In this document: piece after piece, positions 21,801 to 30,436 of the stretch | Position numbering within the stretch: position 1 is the stretch's first letter | Layout: each line of letters starts with the position of its first letter | Assembly (NCBI GenBank): GCA_000277445.1 | Contig: AJWJ01000267.1 | Location: 1 to 31,254 of the forward strand | Source: Polysphondylium violaceum | Lineage: Eukaryota > Evosea > Eumycetozoa > Dictyosteliales > Dictyosteliaceae | Direction of reading: 5' to 3' | DNA: 31,254 nt | Program-made: the position numbers and the translations under genes | Notes under the pieces: model-generated | What the model saw: only the letters and a program-made list of their open reading frames with translations | What the model was told of the DNA's origin: nothing | The model's database searches: none

Positions 21801-22424
21801 AAAAGAGATTAATCTAAATTAAAAATATAAAAAAGATTAGATGTATATTGTATCCATATACTAAAGGCGATGATTAAAAAAAATTAAAAAAAAATTAAAA
21901 AAATACTTCACCAAAACAAACCTTTGTTGGTGTTTAAACTATTACCGTTGTTATAAACAACAGTATTTGAAAGGAATAATAGTAAAAAAGAAAGGGGGTT
22001 TGAGTACTTTAATTAAAGTTCACTTATCTTTATGATGATAAAATAGATTATTAGTTTAAAAGTTTTAAATTGTTATATATGTGTGTATCTAAATCATATT
22101 ATATTTACCCTAAATATGAGGATGATTTAATAAAATTATTTAAAATTAAAAATTGATTTTGAGTTGATCTTTTTGTTGTTATTGCTATTGTGTTGTATTG
22201 TATTGTTACTATTATTATTATTATTGTGTTGTTGTTGTTATCAGGCTCTATTCCACATATCTACCATTGTTTCTACACTTCAACTTGTAACTATATTTTA
22301 TACCAAGAGGTAAAAAAAAGAAAGATTATTGTTTTTCTCTTTTAGCAGTGTACTACTACTAAAAGATTAAACATAAAAATATTTATAATACACGAACCAA
22401 ATCTATATTTGACTGACAAGAGAT
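18814..22424. other. 3.6-kb region without a recognised gene; GT-box-rich upstream region of the deacetylase
   Basis: No frame of this stretch gives a recognisable protein, and no tRNA or rRNA was seen. The plus strand is purine- and G/T-rich over much of 19.8-20.5 kb and A-rich elsewhere, so open stretches on the minus strand (for example 19386-19730) are low-complexity Phe/Ser/Ile and not convincing genes. The region lies upstream of the deacetylase (starts 18813, minus) and downstream of the putative regulator gene (ends 22425, minus). It holds many GGGTG/GTGTGG boxes, a long A run near 21454-21474, and several short open stretches on the plus strand between 19.2 and 19.8 kb. This gap is far longer than any other here, where spacing is usually 0.1-0.8 kb. 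Non-coding RNA or a fast-evolving split gene cannot be ruled out. Confidence 0.5.
19925..20425. promoter_or_regulatory. cluster of G/T-rich boxes (GBF G-box/CA-element-like)
   Basis: The plus strand has repeated GT-rich boxes: near 19922-19970 (GTGTGAGTGTG ... GTGTGGAGTGGGTGGTGTG), 20110-20150 (TTGGTGTGTTTGTGGTGTG ... TGTGGGGTGTGGGTG), 20229-20252 (GGGGGTGGGTTAAAGGTGGTGTG), 20346-20354 (TGGGGGTGT) and 20411-20421 (GTGGGTGGTG). On the minus strand, which is the sense strand of the deacetylase gene, they read as CA-rich ACACCC elements. In Dictyostelium, GBF binds G/T-rich G boxes and CA-rich elements of this kind in promoters of genes switched on after aggregation. The site identity is by resemblance only, and the target gene is assumed to be the deacetylase, 1.1-1.6 kb away. 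Confidence 0.45.
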
Positions 22425-23696
22425 TTAATAGCCAATAAGGTCTTTTGAAGTACCTAATAGGTCGAAATCTAAATCAATAAAGTTAGAATGTGAATATAAA
22501 TTATTATCGTCATATGAAGAAGGTTGTGATGGTGATGGTGATGGTGAAGAGGGTGATGATGATTGAGATGTAAACTCATATTCATCCATATCTTGTGTTG
22601 ATGAGGGTGAAATATGACTTTGATCTATCATTACCTGATAAGCATTACTGGTTTCAGTATACATAGAGTCCATTTGTTGCTCAGCTACGGCATTGGCAGA
22701 GATGGTTACGTCACTAGAGAAAACTTCATTTTCATTTAAAGAGATATTACTACATTGGCTTACAACGGATGGATAACTATTTAAACTTGATTCAGTTGGA
22801 AGTGAATCAATGATATCAGTGTCAATGATTGGGTAATCCATATATGATGGTTGAGTATTTTCATAATTATTGTTGTTGTTATTATACTCTGGTGAAGAAG
22901 GGGAATAAGGAATTGTTTGACTTGGTGAACTGAAAATTTCAAAATTATTTGTATTGTTGTTATTTGTATTATTACTATTGATATTGATATTGATACCACT
23001 ATTGTGATTTGATACCAATGAATTTACAACATTTGAGATTGTATTCAATTGGTCAACCATTTGTTTGTTTTGTTGATATAATAAAGAGATTAAATCTCTA
23101 TCTCTTTTACGGAGCTCTTTAAGTTTTCTAATAGTTTTTGAAATTGTTTTCTTTTCAGTTGATTGAATAGAGGGGGATGCAGTCATAGTCTTTTTTACTT
23201 TGAGTACGGGAACTGATGGAGCAGCGGTAGCGGCACTGGATGGCTTTTTCTTATTTTCACAGACAAGTTTAGAGACACATTTAATAGAGTCTGTATAGAT
23301 GGTTTGATCACCAAAGCACAAGATAATTTTAAATAAATTATTTTCATGTTTAGAGGACAATACATGGATTCTAGTTTCAATGGTAAGAGAATCACCTCTC
23401 AAGTAAACATTGTAATCTAATGGCTTGGTGGTCAATACATGTACTTGATTATCCAAATCATTTTCATAAACCAATCTAAGAGCAACTTTATCTTTGGTCA
23501 ATGATCCCAATAGATTGGCATTGTTGTTGACTGATTTTCTAATTGTATCTTTTAATGTAATAATAATTTGAAAGGGTGCATTCTTGGCAACAATGTTTTT
23601 ACATGTGCTTGAATGTGTTGTGTCTAACAATTGAATGTTAAATTTGTTATTGTTGAATTTAGTTGTATTAGCACTATTATTATTTTCTTTAGCCAT
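22425..23696 (-). CDS. putative transcription regulator: beta-rich N-terminal domain, coiled coil, acidic tail
   Basis: The protein has 423 residues in one exon. I chose the Met of MAKENNN at 23696; the frame stays open for 37 more residues upstream, but these are Ile/Phe/Leu-rich, AT-biased and look like untranslated leader. Residues about 20-150 alternate strands and turns (FNIQLLD, FQIIITLKD, VALRLVYENDL, DSLTIETRIHVLSSKHENNLFKIILCF), as in immunoglobulin-like DNA-binding folds. A Lys-rich linker follows, then a coiled coil at about 182-232 (TIRKLKELRKRDRDLISLLY ... MVDQLNTISNVVNSLV). The C-terminal half is Asn/Ser/Pro-rich with an acidic end, like an activation region. The overall plan suggests a nuclear regulator, possibly of the CudA/CBP60-like type, but the family match is weak and I would not name it. 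It is divergently placed from the Eaf7-like gene. Confidence 0.6.
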   Translation of the reverse strand: MAKENNNSANTTKFNNNKFNIQLLDTTHSSTCKNIVAKNAPFQIIITLKDTIRKSVNNNANLLGSLTKDKVALRLVYENDLDNQVHVLTTKPLDYNVYLRGDSLTIETRIHVLSSKHENNLFKIILCFGDQTIYTDSIKCVSKLVCENKKKPSSAATAAPSVPVLKVKKTMTASPSIQSTEKKTISKTIRKLKELRKRDRDLISLLYQQNKQMVDQLNTISNVVNSLVSNHNSGINININSNNTNNNNTNNFEIFSSPSQTIPYSPSSPEYNNNNNNYENTQPSYMDYPIIDTDIIDSLPTESSLNSYPSVVSQCSNISLNENEVFSSDVTISANAVAEQQMDSMYTETSNAYQVMIDQSHISPSSTQDMDEYEFTSQSSSPSSPSPSPSQPSSYDDNNLYSHSNFIDLDFDLLGTSKDLIGY

Positions 23697-24189
23697 CTTT
23701 AAATTATGTATATATATAGTAATTATAATTATATTTGGTATAAAGGTAGTAGGTGTGTATTGTTGTAAGTGCAATAATAGAATAAAAAAAATTCTTGTGA
23801 CAAACAAAAAAAGTGCGGTTTTTATTCCTCTGTGGAAATTTTTTCAATAGTATATAGTGAAAAAAAAAAAAAATTAAAAAAATATTAAAAAAAAAATGTG
23901 TGAAAAAATTGAGAACAGTTTCTCAAAGATTTGGGCTATTTTCAATTGACGAAAAAAAGAGAATGACCCGCAAATAAAATTAAATAAATGAGATTTCGAT
24001 TATTTGGGATTTTCAGTATCAATTATCTACAAATCATGTTGTCATCTATATTTTTGAGTTTTAGTATCTTTTCCTCCACTCATATGAGTAAGTTCAAAGA
24101 GTTAAGATAGAGGAATAAAATAAATATTATGTTATTTTTTTTTTTTTTTTTTTTTAGATTTTTATTGTTTCAATAGTAAGTGGATAGAT
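23697..24189. promoter_or_regulatory. divergent promoter between the putative regulator and the Eaf7-like gene
   Basis: These 493 bases separate two start codons pointing away from each other. They hold A runs near 23860-23896, AT-rich TATATATAG near 23711-23718 just before the minus-strand start, and a T run of about 23 bases (24134-24155) before the plus-strand gene. A possible donor GTAAGT at 24088 and the acceptor TTTAG at 24153-24157 suggest that the Eaf7-like transcript may be spliced in its leader or carry a tiny first coding exon. No other gene was seen. Confidence 0.5.
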
Positions 24190-24597
24190 ATGACATCGAC
24201 ACCACCCTCATCACAGACACTTGTTTGGGATCTACATTGTAAATCATTTCTATTGGAGGCATTGGGCAAATACTTGCCATTGGGAATCAATAAAAACTTT
24301 TCCATCATAAATTGTCTAGTGCTACTCCAAGAAAGGTTTCCTGACAAACAATTTACCTATGAAATTGTAAATAAAGAGATATCAGAGTTTTATAATTTAG
24401 ATGAAGTTGTAAGTCTTTTATAATATCATATGATATTGTATGGTTTTGATTCATAATGCATATATTTATCATTTTAATCTATTTACAAGGATGATGATAT
24501 CATTGACGAAGATAAACAAATATCTTTTGAATTACCCGATGAATATAAATCTATGATGGATGAAAAATTATCAAAAACAAAGAAAGCAAAAGTGTAG
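24190..24597 (+). CDS. Eaf7/MRGBP-like subunit of the NuA4 histone acetyltransferase complex (2 exons)
   Basis: The exons are 24190-24408 and 24490-24597, with an 81-base intron (GTAAGT...CAAG) in phase 0 and a 108-residue product ending in TAG. The residues 'VWDLHCKSFLLEALGKYLPLG' followed by 'INKNFSIINCLVLLQERFPD', then 'VNKEISEFYNLDEVDDDIID' and 'ISFELPDEY', match the Eaf7/MRGBP family. Its hallmark is a W-x(5)-L-x-x-A-x-x-x-x-x-P-x-G-x-x-(R/K)-(H/N)-F start and an F-x-L-P-x-x-Y/I end. In yeast and animals this protein links MRG15/Eaf3 to NuA4/TIP60 and acts in the nucleus. It is near the lower end of family length, with no long acidic C-tail, only a short Lys-rich end. A first exon at 24084-24087 joined to 24158 would add 12 in-frame residues. 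The gene runs tail to tail with FANCI. Confidence 0.82.
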
Positions 24598-24753
24598 TAG
24601 TGTAATGTTGTAAATAATAGTAGTAAAAATATCAATGCTTTTAGAATAGTATTTTAAAAGTATCTTGGTACTAGTAATAATAATAATAATAATTTGTTTG
24701 TACATAAAAGTAATAAATATATCTACCAAATAGGTGTATCTATCTATATATCT

Positions 24754-27700
24754 TTATTTTCTTTTTTTAGTAGCAGGTTGTTTTTTAGATGTTGAAGCTT
24801 TAGGCTTAGCAGCTACTTTTCTTTTCTTTGATTTACTATTTACATTTTCATCATAATCGGGATCACTATCATTGTTGTTGTCGTTTTCATCTTCATTATT
24901 TAATTTTTTAGATAAAAGATCAGTTTCAATGACAAATTCTCTAGATTTTGATTGTTTGAAATGTTTTCCAAGATGTTTGGTTATCTTTAATTTCTTTTCA
25001 TACTTGATGACGGTGGATTCATATTTTTCAAGGGTAAAGGTAATGATTGGCATTAACTTTGATTCTCTATTAATTCTTGCTTTATCAATCACAGACAATT
25101 TAGTTGTGGATTTACTATTTTCATTAATTGAATTATCTGTCCAATGCATAAAGTCTTGAGTATTTGATGACAACAATGATGACAAAAGGATTAAAGCATT
25201 TAAGCTTTCTGTATGCATTGTGTATAATGTAATCTGATCACAATAACAATTATATTAGTATATAAATTAATAATAATTAATAATAGTTGATACTACTTAC
25301 CATTGACACTAAACTAATTAAAGTTAAAAAGAACTTTTTAATAGACTTTAAAAACTTTTCACGAGGAGGACCATTGATTTTACAACTGGACAAGACAACC
25401 AAAACTTGACAAACACTGTGCAAAATTTCACAAATTCCAAGGACTAAGTTAGAGATGTCATCTTTTTCTTTTTCATTTAAAGAGGGGGACCATTGTTTTT
25501 TCAGTACTATTATATCCTCTTTGCATTTATCCATTGTAGTCTCTTGAACTGATAGCAAAAGATTGATGATATGTGATATGGTTTTATCATTAAACGATGG
25601 CGATGGTCTTTTGGGAAGCTTATCGATTGGTAGGGTTTCTGCATTTCTAATATTGACTTCATCGTCCTTTTCAATGGCGCCCAGCAATACATAGACGTGT
25701 TTGGAAAAGGTAAAGTCAACGGATCTCTCAATAGAGATGAGCAAATTGATGAAATGACAGGCCAACGAATGAGAGAGAATGGTCTCCTTTTGTAAAATTG
25801 TTTTGATGAAATTAAAGAGATCTTCTACGGCTGGTCTACTTTGATTGTTGGTGACCAAGTATTTGCAAAGAGTTGAAAGAGACGATGAAATAATCTCTAC
25901 ATCAGATTCAAATTTAATATTGCTGGCAATGATATTCTGGATAATCTTGACAGTGCCTTCAATGGAGCCCATGACACCCTTATTGGATATAGCAATTTCA
26001 CCGGCATCATCATTGTAGGCCTTGATGATTGGTGAGAGAAGTTGATTCATAGTATGATACGAATCATTGTCATACACATATTGAATGATTAAATCAAAAC
26101 ATTGCAATGCAACAGTGTGAATGGAATGAGATTGAGTGTGATTTTGTTTCTTTTGCTTACTACCATCTGAACCTGGTGATTCTACCCAATTGTTTGAAAA
26201 GATCTCGTGAAATATGCTTGGTATAATACTATTGAAAAATCTGTAATACTCTTTACTTTGTACCATATGTTTTCTAGACTCCAATAGTTTCTTTTGATTC
26301 TTTGCCTGACTACTGATCTTTTGCAATATAGAGTGTGTTGTACCAAAAAGAAAGAGTGTAAACTTCTTTGTATTTCTTCTTTCTCCCAACGATGTCTTTG
26401 ACAACATCGAGAATAAATTTGATAAGCATGTTGTAGAGAATGAATCCTGTTCCAATATTGCTTTCTTTGTTGATGAATCTGTTGCTTTCTTTGCTGTTGT
26501 TGTTGGCTTTGCCCCTTTTTTACCATTACTATTGTTATTATTATTGTTTTCATCATCTTCATCATTGTTATTATTATTATTATTATCATCTTCATCCTGA
26601 TCCATATCAGCATCTTTATCCTTTTTCTTTTTAGATCGTGAAGAAGAAATATTATTTGAATGAATTTGTTGTTGATTCTCCAATTGCAAGGTTTTTGCAA
26701 GTGTATAGGTTTCAAAGAATTTTAAGATTGATTCCAATGGTTCATTTCTAACGGCATGATATTCAATCAAGGATTCTAGAGTACCAATTAAAATGGAACA
26801 AAAACTTGCAAGCTTCTCTGAGCCGTTGGCAGACACAGACATGTCATAGTCTTTTAGATCGGCTCTATTGACAGATTCTATAAATGTAGAGAATTTACCA
26901 CAGAGTGAAACAATGTTTGGCTCTTCACTTTCGCCTGCTTTTGTAATACAAAATTGAATACAGTGGACCAACTTGTCAAATGGTTCGATGATATTCACCG
27001 CATTGCCTTCTTTAATTTCAATGCAACGGGGGAGAAGAATAGGTGATCTTGAATTTGAATCACTATCTGGTATGTATTGATCAAACTGCGATAACAACAA
27101 CTCACAGACACTATTACAGCTCATTGGACAGCTTGAAACCAAATCCTCTAGACCACTATACAATATTGTTCTAATGTTTGCTTGTTGAGTCAACGATCTT
27201 TTAATAATGCCAAATATTTCACTAATAAGTGGTTTATATTGATTTGCCACTGCTGTTGAGCCATCATTGTTAATAGAGTTGCTGGCAGTGAGATTTTTAA
27301 GTATTTGAAGAAAACCAATGATTGAAGCTGATCTAGATTCCAAATCCCTAGCAAACATTGATTTCTTGAGAGTAATGAAAATACCATTCATAAAACTAGG
27401 ATACTGTACGAGAATAGGGTCAAATGCACTAATGAGTTGTCTAACTGTGTTTGGTGAAAAGTGTTGAAGATAATCAAAAGACTCTTTAATCTTTGGAACA
27501 GATCGACCAAGGCTTTGTGGATTTTCATTAGAGATACGAGTCAAGAGTAGGAACCAAGTTGATTGAAGATTCTCAGACTTGATTGTAATGATGTGTGTCA
27601 TAATTTCATCGATTACCTTTTCTTGGATGATGTCATGGAGCTGAAACAATTCAAACAATATATCTTTACCAAGAAGTCTAAGAGACTTGATCGTTTCGTT

Positions 27701-29584
27701 GATTGCCAGCGCATTTGAATTGATTAAATGAATTGCAAAATAAACAAAAGACTCCAATATATGATCCCAACCATGACTAGTCATGCGAGCAGTCTCTAAA
27801 AATAACTTGGATGTAAGTTCATAGCTTATCTTTACATTCGCCGTGGTTAAGGTCTTTAATAGATCCTGTGCTTGAGTTTTGAATCTCGGTATCTTTATCA
27901 TTGACAACAGAATGCCAATATTAAAGCAAGAGATCTTTAATTTTAACTTTAAAAACTCTTTGCCCAAATCCATATCCTTTCTCATTGCCATATTGAGCTC
28001 ACCAATGATTAATGACTCCATAAAAAGGATTTGACCATCTAAATGAATGTCTTCCTGTTGAGCTTCCCAATTTGAAAAATACTCAGATATGATAAACAAA
28101 ATCTTTCCCTTTAGACCATGGGAAGAGAGCATAAGAAAGTGATTGACCAATGATGGCAAGTCATCTTTGTGAATTGTTTCCATAGAATTTGATACTTTTT
28201 GGATGATAAGATCCAAGTTTCCTTTACCAAGCGACAAAATATCACTCAACATTGAAATGATTGGAAAGAACAAATTCTTTGACCACGATGAAGAAGATAT
28301 ATTTCTAATGGTTGTTGCTTTAAACTCTTCTACCAAAGGATCTACAATGCTCAAGAGCTCCAAACACTTTGGCAACAATGTTAGTTTTTGAGGTTTATCA
28401 ACAGTACTGATATTTTCTGCAATGAGATTGATAACTTTTCTATAAAACTGTTTATCTAGGCCATCAATCTCTGTCAATAGCAACTCCATACATTGTGTAA
28501 GATCTTTTTCTTGTAAACCTTTTTTTGTTTCTATAATTACTCCCAAAAGTAATTCAATAAGTTCTGCCCTTTCCCCCGCTTTTATAGAGAGATCATCGTC
28601 TTGATTATCATCGATTGCAAAGAGCATAGCTCGTATATAATCAAACAATGGTTTTCTCGAATCAATTCTATTATCCAAGTACAATAGAATTGTTTCTGAA
28701 CTGGCGCTTTCATAAAGACTACTAAGACCATCAGTTAATTCATCATACTCCATACTAATATTATTATTCAACTGTGTACCAAACATATTATTATTAGAGT
28801 TTTCTTTGACTTTGTTGTATGCGTTGATAATCTTTTCATCAAACATATCGATTGCAACACCTTTGTCCTTTGTCTTCTTTTTCTGTCTTTTACCATCATC
28901 TCTAACTGCTTGACTTGAATCAATATCATTTAATTCATCTTGTTCCTCTTCTTGTTCTTCTTCTCCATTATCATCGTTACCATCATTGCCTTTCTTCTTT
29001 TTACTCTTTTTCTCTTTCTTTTTTCTCTCTTTCTTATCTTTCTTTTCTTTCTTTTTTCTTTCCTTTCTCTCTTTTTTTGTTTCCTTTTTATCCTTTTTAT
29101 CTTTTTTAGATTTACTCTTTTTCTTTTTCTTTGTTTCTGTCTCACTAACATAATCCTCATCATTATCTTCTTCTTCCTCCTCCCCCCCTTCTTCTTCCTC
29201 CTCTTCAACTTCTTCATCTATAAAACCATCGAGATCATCATCTTCTTCCAGGTCTAAATCATCTTCATCCTCATCACCTATATCTTCACCCAACTCTTCT
29301 TCTGGATCTACTTCTTCTTCATCATTGTCTTCAAAATCTGTTTCTTCAGCTTCTTCGCTATCTAATTGAAAAATAAAAGAAGTTCTGCTCGTTTTCTTTT
29401 TCTTTTTCTTTTTATCTTTATCTGTGTGTACAATACGTATATCTTCTTCATCTAAATCACTGTTTAGAAACTCATCGGCATCTGGATAATCTAAATCGGG
29501 TTCACCGAGAATTGGTTCATGTAAATGATCATCTAAATTATATACATCTCCACTAATACTATTTTGTTTTCTAAGTTTTTTCAT
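24754..29584 (-). CDS. fanci: FANCI, Fanconi anaemia DNA interstrand-crosslink repair protein (2 exons)
   Basis: Exon 1 is 29584-25301 and exon 2 is 25233-24754. The 67-base intron (GTAAGT...TCAG) in phase 0 joins ...LISLVSM to ITLYTMHTESL..., giving 1587 residues. The order of conserved blocks matches animal FANCI: 'FLMLSSHGLKGKILFIISEYFS', 'PRFKTQAQDLLKTL', 'SHGWDHILESFVYFAIHLIN', 'ESFDYLQHFSPNTVRQLISA', 'LKKSMFARDLESRSASIIGFLQILKN', and near the C-terminus 'PIITFTLEKYESTVIKYEKK' with a Lys-rich end (KKRK, KKQPATKKRK). In animals FANCI pairs with FANCD2, clamps on DNA, and is monoubiquitinated within the block after MFA..L..R. Residues 1 to about 265 are an extra D/E-rich and KKEKKDKK-rich region not found in human FANCI, which explains most of the added length (human about 1330). 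A second Asn/Asp insert lies near residues 980-1025. The protein is nuclear, and its frame is intact throughout. Confidence 0.93.
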
Positions 29585-29953
29585 TGTTGTGTGCGTGTTA
29601 CTATTGTTGTTATTGTTTGTTTATATAATCTACCTATCTATAAAAATATAGAGGATGTGAACTTTATGAGCGTATGAATGCATCTTTGTTCATAAATTTA
29701 TGTTTTTTATTTATTTTTTTTTTCAAAACATATTTTCTTGGAAAAAAAGAAAAGAGGAAAAATAAAAATAATAGAATTTCTATAAAGTATGTAGATATAG
29801 TAATAAAATCTTCGGTGTGGGGGTGTTTGTTTATATTTGTAACATTGATTGAATAGGAAATAAAAAGACAGAGAGTGATTATTTTTTTTTTTTTTCAATT
29901 TTTTTTTTACTTTATTGTGAGCCTCCTTTCGAAATTATAACAAGACAACAAAT
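29585..29953. promoter_or_regulatory. upstream region of FANCI / downstream region of eL21
   Basis: This gap of about 370 bases lies between two minus-strand genes. It holds T runs (29715-29724 and 29883-29895) and a GT box, GGTGTGGGGGTGTTTG, at 29814-29829, about 230 bases before the FANCI start, which could be a G-box-type element for it. Near 29930 there is a likely eL21 3' end. No gene was found, and short open stretches on both strands are low-complexity. Confidence 0.45.
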
Positions 29954-30436
29954 TTACAATAAGAGTTCATATTTGAGTGGAGCGATGGTTTCAACTTCAG
30001 AGTTTCTTGGGTTGACAAAGAAAGAGTTCTTTGGAGCAGCTGGTTGTCTCTTTAAACTGACAAAGGTACCGGCTTTCTTGGCTTCAGCTAATTTCTTCTT
30101 GTTTTCTTCGATACGTTTGTTGTGGGCAGCCATAGATTTGGATGGGACAACATGTTCGATTCTAACGTGGATCTTTTTGGCAATGATTCTTGGGCCAACA
30201 CGTTTGTTGATGATGACACCAATTGATCTTGGGGTGACATTCCAGACACGACCGGTACGACCGTGGTAGAATTTGTGTGGCATACCCTTGTGGACATTAC
30301 CGTTGGATTTGATATCGACGTAATCACCAAGACGGAAAGTTCTTAAAAAGGTGGTGGTCTTTAATAAACCGTGGTTTCTGAAACCACGAGAGAATAAGTA
30401 TCTGGTACGAGCACGAAGACCGAATGAGTGAGGCAT
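29954..30436 (-). CDS. rpl21: large subunit ribosomal protein eL21 (RPL21)
   Basis: The protein has 160 residues in one exon, the normal length for eukaryotic eL21. The start MPHSFGLRARTRYLFSRGFR and the KOW-like core ('FRLGDYVDIKSNGNVHKGMPHKFYHGRTG', written here in part) are typical. So are 'RSIGVIINKRVGPRIIAKKI', 'HVRIEHV.PSK' and the C-terminal 'LKRQPAAPKN...VNPRN.E.ETIAPLKYE'. It is a structural protein of the 60S subunit. The codon choice (many ACC, GTC and TTC codons when read on the minus strand) is more GC-rich than in neighbouring genes, as expected for a highly expressed gene. No intron is present in the coding part. Confidence 0.98.
   Translation of the reverse strand: MPHSFGLRARTRYLFSRGFRNHGLLKTTTFLRTFRLGDYVDIKSNGNVHKGMPHKFYHGRTGRVWNVTPRSIGVIINKRVGPRIIAKKIHVRIEHVVPSKSMAAHNKRIEENKKKLAEAKKAGTFVSLKRQPAAPKNSFFVNPRNSEVETIAPLKYELLL

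Noticed and set aside
23697-23807. 37-residue upstream extension of the putative regulator
   Set aside because: It is hydrophobic, AT-driven sequence ending just before a Met with better context; more likely 5' leader than a signal peptide for a protein with nuclear features.
28915-29257. Overlapping plus- and minus-strand open frames rich in Phe/Leu or Lys/Arg
   Set aside because: They are shadows of the charged N-terminal extension of FANCI; low-complexity coding leaves other frames open.
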